Positions 54,284-63,576 are shown, numbered from the stretch's first letter. The stretch: 64,000 nt of DNA from Endobugula sp965214375 (GCA_965214375.1 OZ243947.1:496001-560000); one strand, 5' to 3'. Numbers and translations are program-made. Notes: generated from the sequence alone by a model not told the origin.

Positions 54284-56380
54284 CTACGCCGGAAGATCTG
54301 CAACCAAACGAATAGATGTTGTTAATTCTTCAAGCTGGAAATGTGGCTTGAGGAATACAACAGCTTTATACGAACCGGGTTTGGCTGGCACATCTGTGAC
54401 ATCAATTCTGGCTTCACGCAATGGATAAAGTGCTTTTATTTCATTTGCGGCGTTATCGTCAATTAGTACATAACTTGAGATCCAGGTATTAAGATAATCG
54501 TCCACATTATCTTTGGTTAGGAATGAACCGATCTTATCTCGCATGATCACTTTGATGTAGTGCGCAAAGCGCGAAGCATTGAGAACGTAAGGCAACATCG
54601 CTGATGTCCGCGCATTGGCATTAGCGGCATCCGTATTATATTTTTTCGGTTGATTGGTTGTCTGGCCACCAAAGAAAGCAGCTTTATCGCTCCCTTTACA
54701 ATGTAGAATTGTAATAAAACCGAGATCGTTTAGTTCTTTTTCACGACGATCCGTAATAGCAACCTGTGTAGGACAAGTCAGTTTAATATCCCCCGCTGCC
54801 GTCTTGAATGTATGTGCAGGAAGGCCTTCAACTAAACCAACACCTTCGACATCACGAATCGCTGCTAGCCAACCGAATTTGGCAAAAGCATTCGTAATCC
54901 GTTGACCCAAAACAAAGGCTGGATTACCCCATAAATATTTACTGGCTTGAGTACCGTCCACATCTTCCTTAAAGTCAAATTCTTCAACGACAACAGTTTC
55001 AGGTCCGTAAGGTAACCTAAGCAATACTTTTGGCAATGTCAGAGTAACATAACGTGAATCTTCACTGTCACGGAAACTACGCCATTTGATCAATTCAGCA
55101 CTCTCGAAAATTTTAGAGAGATCGCGAGGCTGAGAAAGTTTGAAAAAGTCTTCCATATCAAACAATTTAGCATATGCTGCGGTGATAAACGGCGCATGCG
55201 CTGCTGCTGCCACACCGGAAATTTTTTCCAGCAATTCAGTATCTGCCGGATGTCGACCAAATTCATAATCACCAACTAAGAAGCTGTACGGATCACCACC
55301 ATAGGTACCAAATTCCTCTTCATAGACTTTTTTGAACAGCGCACTCTGATCAAATTCAGACGCTTTTTGCAAATCTTTTAAAAGCTCTGATTTGCTAACA
55401 TTCATTACACGTCGTTTTAAGCGTGTACTAGTCTCGGTATTCATTACTAGATAATGCAGACCACGCCATGAGGCTTCTAGCGCTTGAAATTCCTTCTCGT
55501 GCATAACCAGATTAATTTGACGGATTAACAAATTATCAATATGTGACACACGGTCATCCATGCGGCTTGATGCATCGCCTTGATACTTATCTTTATCTTC
55601 TGCATTGATAAATTCAGTAACAAACTTACCAATAAGCACAATGGCATAAGGAACCTGAGATTTATCCAAAGCCATTTTTCCATCTGTTAACAATTTTTCC
55701 ATAAACTCTGTAGGCTTTACTGCTTCCTCAAGCTTTTCAGCGTCTCCGTCTTTTTCGTATTCCGCTAATGCGGTGTTGAGCTTTTCTTCGTTATCGTTAT
55801 AGAAACCTGCAACTTCTTTTTGTTTAGCTTCATCTTCCATTAATTCTTCAAGAAGATCATCCAGATCATCATTACCAGCTAACTTCGACTGAAAATCACG
55901 CAAACCATTGCGTGTGGAATATAGGTCATTGGTTTTTTCAATTTGTTGAACCAAGCGAACGGGAGAAAAGTCTCCGATAGAGTTAAAAAACAACTCTAAG
56001 CTAATCATTTCTTTTTTCTCTTCCTCTGCTTTTTTGCCTTTTTTAGGCTTTTCATCTTCGGCAGTCTCTGAAGCGGCATCTCCGCCTTCAGATTTTTTCG
56101 AATCATCTGTAGATTTTGCTGCAGTTAAATCTTCGACCTTTAACACTAAGCGTGGTTTATAACCACTCATGACTTTATCGAAGTTATCTCTGTCAATCTC
56201 AACAAAACTGAGCTGCTTAAATGGTAATGGTGCTTCTTTGGGTTTTCCTGAAAGATCAGAAAGAATACCTACAATAACAGGCAATTATCTCTGAGCAATT
56301 GCATCCCCTATTTCTACATCATAGGTAATGTGTACCCGTGGGGAACGAACCCGTGATAATTTTTTCTGTACGCTTTCCAA
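54284..56380 (-). pseudogene. Fused TssB-TssC contractile sheath protein with an early stop
   Basis: From TTG 56380 (AAGAGG upstream) the frame reads ESVQKKLSRVRSPRVHITYD then VEIGDAIAQR, a typical TssB N-terminus. It meets TAA at 56285-56287 (codon 32, usually Glu) and continues 666 codons without a further stop. TssB motifs: VGILSDLSGKP, FVEIDRDNFDKVMSGYKPRL, then a Lys/Glu-rich loop. After an acidic linker (TssB end near codon 165) the TssC part follows: FQALEASWRGLHYLVMNTET, GDYEFG, LRLPYGP and LVEGLPAHTFKTAAGDIKL. No stop or start separates the two. An internal TTG could restart translation but would lose the first TssB strand. Confidence 0.9.
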
Positions 56381-56428
56381 AACTTTTTCCTCTTCTAATA
56401 ATTAATGAATAAAAGTGACAAATAAAGA

Positions 56429-56713
56429 CTACGAATTTAAATAGCGGTAGTATTCTTTGTCGACTTTCTCAACAACACCCTTATGAATAAGAATACTCAG
56501 TGCATGATTCACTGAATTGGCTGACTCGTGTAACTTCTGACGAGTAATCCACCATTTTGATATTCCTTCAAAGCTATCCATTGCATCGGGATGTGATTTT
56601 AGATACTCCTCAATCGAGTGAGCCACATACACAGATTGGTCATAACGATTTTGCGGCACAATGTCACCTATATACTGTTTAAAGTTTTTGTTTTGGTTAA
56701 TGAATAAATTCAC
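56429..56713 (-). CDS. Small winged-helix-like protein
   Basis: This 94-residue protein of unknown function lies between the sigma-54 activator and the sheath gene, in the same direction. The sequence (VAHSIEEYLKSHPDAMDSFE, GISKWWITRQKLHESANSVN, HALSILIHKGVVEKVDKEYY) reads like a winged-helix fold with a helix-turn-helix and a beta wing. It could be a T6SS-associated regulator. Frame intact. A weak -24/-12-like site (TGCAT-CGTGT-TTGC, about 56743-56757) precedes it. Confidence 0.6.
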   Translation of the reverse strand: MNLFINQNKNFKQYIGDIVPQNRYDQSVYVAHSIEEYLKSHPDAMDSFEGISKWWITRQKLHESANSVNHALSILIHKGVVEKVDKEYYRYLNS

Positions 56714-56925
56714 AACCCTCTATACACCCTACATACTATCTAGCAAACACGATGCAGATTTATAAAAAAATAAATTATCCTTTAAAATCATGCGCTTAAA
56801 AAAACATACCCATAAAGAAAATTAACCCGGACATAAAAAAACCCACCCGGAGATTTTTTTCACCCACAATACTTTTAAACAATAATCAGAAAATAAAAAA
56901 TAGGAAAGCAGAAGAAGAGAATGGG

Positions 56926-58083
56926 TTAATAAGCAACATCAAAATCAATAGACGTTTTCTTGATATTATACTTTTTGACCAGCTTGCCAAAGGCTCTACG
57001 TTCCTTACCACATAATTTAGCCGCTAAGGTAACATTGCCTTGAGCTTGCTCCATTACCTGTTTGACATAGCGTTGTTCAAACCGTTCTACCGCTGCTTTT
57101 TTATCCCTTGAAAAATTGTAATCATCGTCGACGCTAATATTTTCATCATTACAAATTTCAATTTTAGATAATGGCTCGTCATTCAATCTTACGGAACTTT
57201 CATCCTTGTTATTATTAAATAAGGTATCAATAGAAAGAACACCCGGTGTACTTTCATCGATCGTAGACCCATTGCTACACAGATATAATCGATGGATTAA
57301 ATTTTCTAATTCGCGGATATTACCAGGCCATTCACGTTGTAAAAAGTTATCAAGTAATCTGCAATCAACCCGCTTTACACCTAATGCATATTTATAATCA
57401 AACTGTTCGATAAAATAATTAATCAATAATGGAATATCACTAATTCTTTCTCGCAGGGATGGCATATGAACACTTAAAATGTATAAGCGATAATATAAAT
57501 CTGCCCTAAATTCGCCTTTGCGTATTTTTTCTTCAAGATTACAGTTTGCCGAAGCAATTAACCGTACATCTGCTTTAATGTCACTTTCTGCACCTACAGG
57601 TCGATATTCTCCTTCTTGTAGAAAGCGCAATAAAGCTGCTTGAGATTTTAATGAAAGGCTATCCACCTCATCTAAAAACAGGGTACCTTTTTCTGCTAAA
57701 TCAAAAAATCCTTTTTTATCACGTTTGACATCAGTGAAAGAGCCTGTCACATGACCGAATACTTCACTGGCAAATAACTCATCCGTTAATGTTGCACAGT
57801 TAACGGCGATAGAAGGGTTTGTATGGCGTGAACCACAATAATGCAAACCACGTGCGGCTAATTCTTTACCTGTACCGGTCTCTCCGGTAATTAAAACCGG
57901 AGCATCGTATTTGGCATGAGTGCTAATCAGGAAACGTACTTTTTTAATGGCTTCTGATTCACCAATAATGTTACATAACAGCTCTGCATTATTATCAGCA
58001 ACAGGTGTAGCCGCAAAATGACTGGGTGCGGTTTTAGCAAAATGCTCTTCTGTTTCTGTATGGTAGCTGTGTTGTATGGTCAT
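56926..58083 (-). CDS. Sigma-54-dependent activator, VasH-like, without receiver domain
   Basis: This is a 385-residue protein with a short N-terminus (about 40 residues, no receiver or GAF domain recognised). The AAA+ domain has Walker A GETGTGKE near residue 67 and GTLFLDEVDSL as Walker B. A Fis-type helix-turn-helix (NVTLAAKLCGKERRAFGKLV) is at the end. Oddity: the sigma-54 contact loop, usually GAFTGA, is GSFTDV here. It lies upstream of the T6SS genes in the same direction, as VasH does. Intact frame. Confidence 0.87.
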   Translation of the reverse strand: MTIQHSYHTETEEHFAKTAPSHFAATPVADNNAELLCNIIGESEAIKKVRFLISTHAKYDAPVLITGETGTGKELAARGLHYCGSRHTNPSIAVNCATLTDELFASEVFGHVTGSFTDVKRDKKGFFDLAEKGTLFLDEVDSLSLKSQAALLRFLQEGEYRPVGAESDIKADVRLIASANCNLEEKIRKGEFRADLYYRLYILSVHMPSLRERISDIPLLINYFIEQFDYKYALGVKRVDCRLLDNFLQREWPGNIRELENLIHRLYLCSNGSTIDESTPGVLSIDTLFNNNKDESSVRLNDEPLSKIEICNDENISVDDDYNFSRDKKAAVERFEQRYVKQVMEQAQGNVTLAAKLCGKERRAFGKLVKKYNIKKTSIDFDVAY

Positions 58084-58553
58084 AATTTGTTCGGTTTAGT
58101 GGTTGCAAGTTTCTCTTTATTTTGCCTTGCATCCTGCTTATTTTTTCTTTCCATCACTACCACAGCAAAACCGATACCAACTTTTTAAAAACACTGAAAA
58201 AAATTACTGCTTTTTTTTAAAGCCAGAGCATACCGACTCACTACAGGCACAGCTAGCGTTTTTTTATTTTTTTTGAAGTTGTACCAAAAGCGTTAATAGC
58301 TGTTGTAAAGCTTGTTAATAACTCGTTAACTACCTATGGGAAAGAGAGAAAAGAGATATTTATTGTTTTTAAGAATGATGAAAAAAGAGACAGAAGAAAA
58401 AATAAGGATTTTTTTGATGTTGTTTTTTGCGGCAAAAAAAATAATAAAATAATTTAAAATAAAATGAAAGAAAAATTGTGGGCTATTTATTACCCATAGA
58501 AATCCTGTAATAAATAACCCACCCGCTAATATTAGGGTAATAAATAACCCACA
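58084..58553. other. AT-rich intergenic region without a gene
   Basis: These 470 bases between the sigma-54 activator and glutathione reductase are strongly AT-rich with many A and T runs. I find no coding frame, tRNA or clear promoter. The right end holds the 16-bp repeats annotated at 58478-58552. The left part must contain the activator promoter, but I cannot place it. Confidence 0.7.
58478..58552. repeat. Triple 16-bp repeat forming alternative hairpins after gor
   Basis: GTAATAAATAACCCAC occurs exactly at 58507-58522 and 58537-58552. Its reverse complement with one mismatch is at 58478-58493. The inverted copy can pair with either direct copy. The set lies directly downstream of the gor stop, so it is the likely transcript end. 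Confidence 0.8.
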
Positions 58554-59915
58554 CTAAATAATATAGGCGGGTTCTCTCATCGTAACGAATTCTTCTGCCG
58601 CTGTCGGGTGGATACCGATGGTATTATCAACATCGGCTTTTGTTGCCCCTGCTTTCATGGCAACGGCAAGACCTTGGATAATTTCACCGGCATCGGCTCC
58701 TACCATATGGCAGCCAATCACTTTATCGGTTTCCTGATCAACTAACAGTTTCATATATGTCCGCTCATCTAAACCGCTTAATGTATGCTTCATATGCTTA
58801 AAGTCTGATTTATAGACGGCGACAGCATTAAACTTTTCTTTTGCCTGTTCTTCTGTATAACCGACAGTACCAATATTCGGCTGGCAGAATACCGCCGTTG
58901 GAATGTATTGGTAATCAACTGTATAGTTTTTCTGATCACCATAAAGGTTACGCGCCAAAGCCATGCCTTCTGCGAGTGCGACAGGCGTCAGTTGCATACG
59001 GTCAATAACATCACCTACAGCGTAAATTGTTGGTTCTGCCGTTTGAAAATCATCGTTAACAACGATACTGCCCTTTTCAGTTAGCTGAACTCGTGTATTT
59101 TCTAAGCCCAAATTTGCTGTTTTTGGTTTACGTCCAGTCGCATACATGATGACATCGGCTTCTAATGTAGAACCATCTGTCAATGTCGCCAACAAACTAC
59201 CATCTGACTGTTTTTCAATCGCTGTAATATTTTGATTAAATTGTAAATCAATATTTTTCTTACGCATTTCGTTGGCTGTAAATTCACGAATATCCTGATC
59301 GAAACCCCGCAAAAATAAATCGCCCCGGTAAAGTAAATGCGCCTGGGCACCCAAGCCCTGAAATATTCCTGCAAATTCAACCGCGATGTAACCACCACCA
59401 ACTACAATGGCTTGATTGGGAAATTTTTCTAGATAAAATACTTCATTGGAGCTAATAATATGCTGCTTTCCAGGGATATCCGGCACCATCGGCCAACCAC
59501 CAACAGCAATAAGAATACGTTCTGCGGTATATTGTTGGTCGCCTACCTGAACGGTGTGAGCATCAACCATGGTACCACGCCCCTGTATAATCTCGACGCC
59601 CGCATTATTCAGCATCTTGTCATAAACACCATTGAGTCTTTCGATTTCTTTGGTTTTATTGTCACGCAATACTGCCCAATCAAACGCTGGTTTATCTATT
59701 TTCCAACCAAAACCCGCAGCGGCTTCAAAATCCTCCGAAAAATGTGAACCATACACAAACAGTTTTTTGGGTACACAGCCGACATTGACACACGTTCCAC
59801 CAAGATATAGATCCTCGGCAACCGCCACTTTAGCGCCTAATCCAGCGGCAATACGGCTGGCACGAACACCACCGGAACCGGCGCCAATAACAAATAAGTC
59901 GTAATCGTAAGACAT
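58554..59915 (-). CDS. gor: Glutathione-disulfide reductase
   Basis: This is a 453-residue flavoprotein with FAD motif GAGSGGVRASRIAAGLGAKV at the N-terminus and redox-active disulfide GGTCVNVGCVPKK near residue 40. The NADPH site is VVGGGYIAVEFAGIF, with a basic YRGD stretch after it, and the catalytic HPTAAEE is at the C-terminus. It reduces GSSG with NADPH in the cytosol. The start at ATG 59915 gives the family N-terminus; the frame to 59999 is unnecessary. Intact. Confidence 0.95.
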   Translation of the reverse strand: MSYDYDLFVIGAGSGGVRASRIAAGLGAKVAVAEDLYLGGTCVNVGCVPKKLFVYGSHFSEDFEAAAGFGWKIDKPAFDWAVLRDNKTKEIERLNGVYDKMLNNAGVEIIQGRGTMVDAHTVQVGDQQYTAERILIAVGGWPMVPDIPGKQHIISSNEVFYLEKFPNQAIVVGGGYIAVEFAGIFQGLGAQAHLLYRGDLFLRGFDQDIREFTANEMRKKNIDLQFNQNITAIEKQSDGSLLATLTDGSTLEADVIMYATGRKPKTANLGLENTRVQLTEKGSIVVNDDFQTAEPTIYAVGDVIDRMQLTPVALAEGMALARNLYGDQKNYTVDYQYIPTAVFCQPNIGTVGYTEEQAKEKFNAVAVYKSDFKHMKHTLSGLDERTYMKLLVDQETDKVIGCHMVGADAGEIIQGLAVAMKAGATKADVDNTIGIHPTAAEEFVTMREPAYII

Positions 59916-60119
59916 AGGTTTTTCCTTATTACAAAAATGGTCAGTAGTAGATGTTACACCTGAAAATATCAGTGGCGAATGATAACCGGAGCACCACAAT
60001 ATAGATAATCAAACGGCTTAATTAACGATATAAAGACAAGCTATAGGGCGAAAAGGTTTCATGAAAACGCTGATAACGGTAAAATCGTGCTTTTAATCAT
60101 AATAGTTAGAGAGAATACA

Positions 60120-60839
60120 ATGGGTCGCGCATTTCAAAACCGTAAAGAATCAATGGCAAAAACCTCGGATATGAAGGCCAAGATTTATAGCAAATACGGT
60201 CGTGAGATTTATGTTTGCGCTAAATCTGGCGGCGCCGATCCCGATGGTAATCTGGCGTTGCGCAGCATGATGGATCGTGCAAAAAAAGATCAAGTTCCCA
60301 GTCACGTCATTCAAAAGGCTCTGGATAAAGTCACCGGGGGCACTGGCGAAGACTTATCTCCTGCTCGCTATGAAGGTTATGGCCCCGGTAGCACCATGAT
60401 CATTGTCGATTGTTTAACCGATAATCCTAATCGCACCTTTGGTGATGTACGTATGTGTTTCACGAAAACCAAGAGTAAGATCGGTACTCAAGGTAGCGTG
60501 GCACATATGTTCGATCATTGTGCCATCTTTGTTTTTAATGGTGAAGATGAGGAAACTGCACTGGAAGCACTTATGATGGCCGATATCGATGTCACCGATA
60601 TTGAGAGCGAAGGTGGCAAAATTAGCGTTTTTGCCCCTCATACCGAGTATTTCAAAGCCAAACAGGCGCTCAAGGAAGCGTTTGACGATATCGAATTTGA
60701 TATTGATGAAATCCAGTTTATTCCCCAAACCACAACCCCTATCACTGGGGATGATGATAGCGCTATGTTTGAGAGGTTTCTGGATATGTTACATGATCTG
60801 GATGATGTGCAACGTGTTTACCACAACGCAGAAATGTGA
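60120..60839 (+). CDS. YebC/PmpR-family protein (YeeN-like paralogue)
   Basis: This is a 239-residue protein of the YebC family: MGRAFQNRKESMAKTSDMKA at the N-terminus, ALRSMMDRAKKDQVPSHVIQ, then YEGYGPGSTMIIVDCLTDNP and GSVAHMFDH. The opening (MGRAFQNRK instead of MAGHSKW) and IYSKYGREI place it with the YeeN branch. YebC proteins have been linked to transcription and to translation of difficult sequences; the role of the YeeN branch is less clear. It is divergent from gor. Intact. Confidence 0.9.
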   Translation: MGRAFQNRKESMAKTSDMKAKIYSKYGREIYVCAKSGGADPDGNLALRSMMDRAKKDQVPSHVIQKALDKVTGGTGEDLSPARYEGYGPGSTMIIVDCLTDNPNRTFGDVRMCFTKTKSKIGTQGSVAHMFDHCAIFVFNGEDEETALEALMMADIDVTDIESEGGKISVFAPHTEYFKAKQALKEAFDDIEFDIDEIQFIPQTTTPITGDDDSAMFERFLDMLHDLDDVQRVYHNAEM

Positions 60840-60908
60840 AAAATAACCGATCTCGCTTACATTTTTTAGGTTTAATCTGTAATATTTTTGTCACATTAGT
60901 TTTGTTTA

Positions 60909-60943
60909 ATAAGCCGTTGATTTTTATAACTTTAACGGCTTAT
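60909..60943. promoter_or_regulatory. 10-bp perfect inverted repeat before arsC
   Basis: ATAAGCCGTT at 60909-60918 and AACGGCTTAT at 60934-60943 with a 15-base spacer, ending five bases before the arsC ATG. No ribosome-binding site is visible between it and the ATG. It could be an operator or an mRNA hairpin that limits arsC translation. No arsR gene is in the window. Confidence 0.55.
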
Positions 60944-60948
60944 CATTT

Positions 60949-61428
60949 ATGAAAATTTTGTTTATTTGCACCCATAATCGCTGCCGTAGTATTCTGGGTG
61001 AAGCGATTACCAATCATTACGGCAACGGCCGCATTACCGCTGTCAGCGCAGGCAGTAGCCCTGTTGGCGAGGTACACCCGCTAACCATAAAGTATCTTAC
61101 CGAACATGGTATATCCACAGACTCTCTGCAAAGCCAATCCTGGGATGACATTGAACAGGATGACTTGGATGTTGTTATCACAGTATGTGACAACGCGGCC
61201 AATGAACAGTGCCCTATCTGGTTTGGCAATACGCTCAAGGTACACTGGGGATTTTCAGACCCGTCTAAAGTCCAAGGATCTGAAGAAGACATCGCCCAAG
61301 CATTTCACCACTTAATTAATATCATCAAACAACGTGTCGCACAGCTTATCGACCTTAGTGAACAAACGCTCAGTCACGATGAACTACACCACGCGCTTGT
61401 AAGACTACATACCAATGATGAATACTAA
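60949..61428 (+). CDS. arsC: Arsenate reductase, low-Mr phosphatase type
   Basis: This is a 159-residue protein with the phosphatase loop ICTHNRCRS (CX5R, nucleophile Cys7) and a second conserved segment VCDNAANEQCPIW then HWGFSDPSKVQGSEEDI. This is the thioredoxin- or glutathione-linked ArsC class that turns arsenate into arsenite. Its stop overlaps the acr3 ATG as TAATG, so the two are translationally coupled. It is the first gene of an arsC-acr3-arsH operon. Confidence 0.92.
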   Translation: MKILFICTHNRCRSILGEAITNHYGNGRITAVSAGSSPVGEVHPLTIKYLTEHGISTDSLQSQSWDDIEQDDLDVVITVCDNAANEQCPIWFGNTLKVHWGFSDPSKVQGSEEDIAQAFHHLINIIKQRVAQLIDLSEQTLSHDELHHALVRLHTNDEY

Positions 61429-62429
61429 TGGGGATATTTGAACTCTATCTTTCTTTATGGGTCGCATTATGCATTGTTGCAGGTGTATTGCTGGGGCTAA
61501 TGATACCCGGCTTCTTTGAATCCTTTGCCACTATGGAGGTGGCTAATGTTAACCTTCCGGTTGCTATTTTTATTTGGATCATGATCTACCCCATGATGGT
61601 TCAGGTAGATTTTTCCTCCATTAAGAATGTTGGCAAAAGACCCAAAGGGATTATACTCACTCTGGTCATTAATTGGCTTATAAAGCCCTTTACTATGGCC
61701 GTTTTGGGGTGGTTATTTTTTCGTATTATTTTCGCTGATCTGGTTGATCCGGATACCGCCACTGAATACATCGCAGGCATGATTCTTTTAGGCGTAGCAC
61801 CCTGTACTGCGATGGTTTTTGTCTGGAGCCAACTCACCAAAGGCGATCCAAATTACACCTTGGTACAGGTATCGGTTAATGACATTATTATGATTTTTGC
61901 CTTTGCGCCGATTGCCGGGTTTTTATTGGGAATCAGTGATATCACTGTACCTTGGGACACACTACTGTTATCAGGTCTTTTGTATGTTGTTATCCCGCTT
62001 GCCGCAGGCATACTTACACGCCATTTACTAGACAATAACACCGAATCATTAACGCACACATTAAAACCTTTTTCTATTGCCGGTTTATTGGCAACGGTTG
62101 TTTTATTATTCGGGTTTCAGGCAAATACAATTATCGCCAACCCTTTTGCTATCATATTGATTGCTATACCACTGATGATTCAAACCTACGGTATTTTTGC
62201 GCTGGCTTATGGCGCTGCCAAAGCATTGAAATTGCCTCATAACATCGCGGCTCCGGGCTGTATGATTGCCACATCTAACTTCTTTGAACTTGCCGTTGCT
62301 GTCGCTATTTCAATCTTTGGTTTGCACTCTGGCGCAGCGCTGGCAACCGTTGTTGGGGTTTTGGTTGAGGTTCCGGTGATGTTGTCCTTGGTAGCCTGTG
62401 CGAATCGTACTAAACATTGGTTTGATTGA
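61428..62429 (+). CDS. acr3: ACR3-family arsenite efflux pump
   Basis: This is a 333-residue membrane protein with about ten spans. Family marks: VDFSSIKNVGKRPKGIILTL, the substrate-binding Cys in GVAPCTAMVFVWSQLTKGDP and VQVSVNDIIMIFAFAPIAGF, and EVPVMLSLV near the end. It exports arsenite from the cytosol, acting on the product of ArsC. The start overlaps arsC. Intact. Confidence 0.94.
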   Translation: MGIFELYLSLWVALCIVAGVLLGLMIPGFFESFATMEVANVNLPVAIFIWIMIYPMMVQVDFSSIKNVGKRPKGIILTLVINWLIKPFTMAVLGWLFFRIIFADLVDPDTATEYIAGMILLGVAPCTAMVFVWSQLTKGDPNYTLVQVSVNDIIMIFAFAPIAGFLLGISDITVPWDTLLLSGLLYVVIPLAAGILTRHLLDNNTESLTHTLKPFSIAGLLATVVLLFGFQANTIIANPFAIILIAIPLMIQTYGIFALAYGAAKALKLPHNIAAPGCMIATSNFFELAVAVAISIFGLHSGAALATVVGVLVEVPVMLSLVACANRTKHWFD

Positions 62430-62463
62430 TAATTAACTCAATAATTTTTATGTATGTGGCTTT

Positions 62464-63174
62464 ATGACTAACACACCCAATGTAGAAAACGACCTACTAC
62501 CTGCTGTTGATGAAGCAACATTATTTGCAGGAAAGAAACTCTCTCATAAGCCACGTATTCTTTTATTGTACGGTTCTTTGAGAGAGATTTCATACAGTCG
62601 TAAATGTACGGAGGAAGCCGCGAGAATTCTGGAACGCCTGGGCGCTGAAACCAAAACGTTTAACCCATCGGGTTTGCCCCTACCAGATGATGAAGATGCA
62701 TCGCACACCAAAGTGCAAGAATTACGTGAACTTGCCGAGTGGAGCGAGGGTATGGTCTGGTGTTAACCTGAGCGCCATGGTGCTATGACCGGAGTAATGA
62801 AAACACAAATTGACTGGATACCATTAGCATTGGAAGGCCGGCGTACTACGCAAGGAAAAACATTAGCCATTATGCAGGTCTGCGGTGGCTCACAATCATT
62901 TAATGCGGTCAATCAAATGCGTATTTTAGGACGCTGGATGCGTATGTTTACCATCCCCAATCAATCATCTGTACCCAAGGCTTGGTTAGAATTCGACGAA
63001 GATGGTCGTATGAAGCCGTCATCTTTTTATAATCGCATTGTCGATGTCATGGAAGAGCTGATGAAATTTACGGTATTGCTAAGAGAAAACAAGGAATACT
63101 TTGTCGACCGCTATTCCGAACGCAAAGAAACGGCTGAAGAGTTTAGAAAACGCATTGACCAGCGCTCTATCTAG
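62464..63174 (+). pseudogene. arsH: ArsH NADPH-dependent FMN reductase, nonsense mutation
   Basis: The first part reads HKPRILLLYGSLREISYSRK (flavodoxin-like FMN loop) and ELAEWSEGMVWC, then TAA at 62764-62766. The same frame continues PERHGAMTGVMKTQIDWIPL and ends normally near residue 236. The family motif is MVWCSPERHG, so Ser (TCA) to TAA is the likely single change. ArsH oxidises organoarsenicals or reduces quinones with FMN. A restart at ATG 62785 would lack the FMN phosphate loop. Confidence 0.92.
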
Positions 63175-63195
63175 AGCGCCGATCAATTATTTATT

Positions 63196-63474
63196 CTATA
63201 CGTCAACATTAATTGAGGTCTTGGCACTGCCTTTGCGTCGGTCACTCCCTGAACGCATATCAATTAATGGCTTGATATTGCGTTGACGCCGGTCTTTGCG
63301 CCGCGCGCGCCGTTCCTGACCACGACTATCCTGTTGCTCGTCTTCTTGTGCCGGTACAGGTGCTTGCCTGTGAGGCTCTTTACCGACTTCCGATCCAGCA
63401 ACTGCAATCTCGCTTCTCTTAGGTTGTTTAAGCTTGGCGGTATTTACTGGAGGAAGAAATGAACCAATGTTCAT
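63196..63474 (-). CDS. Small basic protein of unknown function
   Basis: This 92-residue protein is unrecognised. The N-terminal half is polar (IAVAGSEVGKEPHRQAPVPA then QEDEQQ); the C-terminal half is Arg-rich (RRARRKDRRQRNIKPLIDM then RSGSDRRKG). It has no membrane span or signal peptide. The frame is well formed with a start at 63474, and GGAGG lies a few bases upstream in plus-complement orientation. It could bind nucleic acid or an acidic partner, but that is inference from composition only. Confidence 0.6.
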   Translation of the reverse strand: MNIGSFLPPVNTAKLKQPKRSEIAVAGSEVGKEPHRQAPVPAQEDEQQDSRGQERRARRKDRRQRNIKPLIDMRSGSDRRKGSAKTSINVDV

Positions 63475-63576
63475 AATCTACCCTCCGCTTACTTAATCTA
63501 CTTATTACTGCCAAATGAGCAGCTCTTATTAAGTATAGCGGCTGAAAAGATAAAAACTTGACGGTTATTTTTAACG

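Noticed and set aside
44902..63174. Stop-codon recoding or a variant genetic code as explanation of the in-frame stops
   Set aside because: TAA, TGA and TAG all occur as internal stops, the surrounding bases share no pattern, intact genes in the window end normally, and several lesions are frameshifts that recoding cannot explain.
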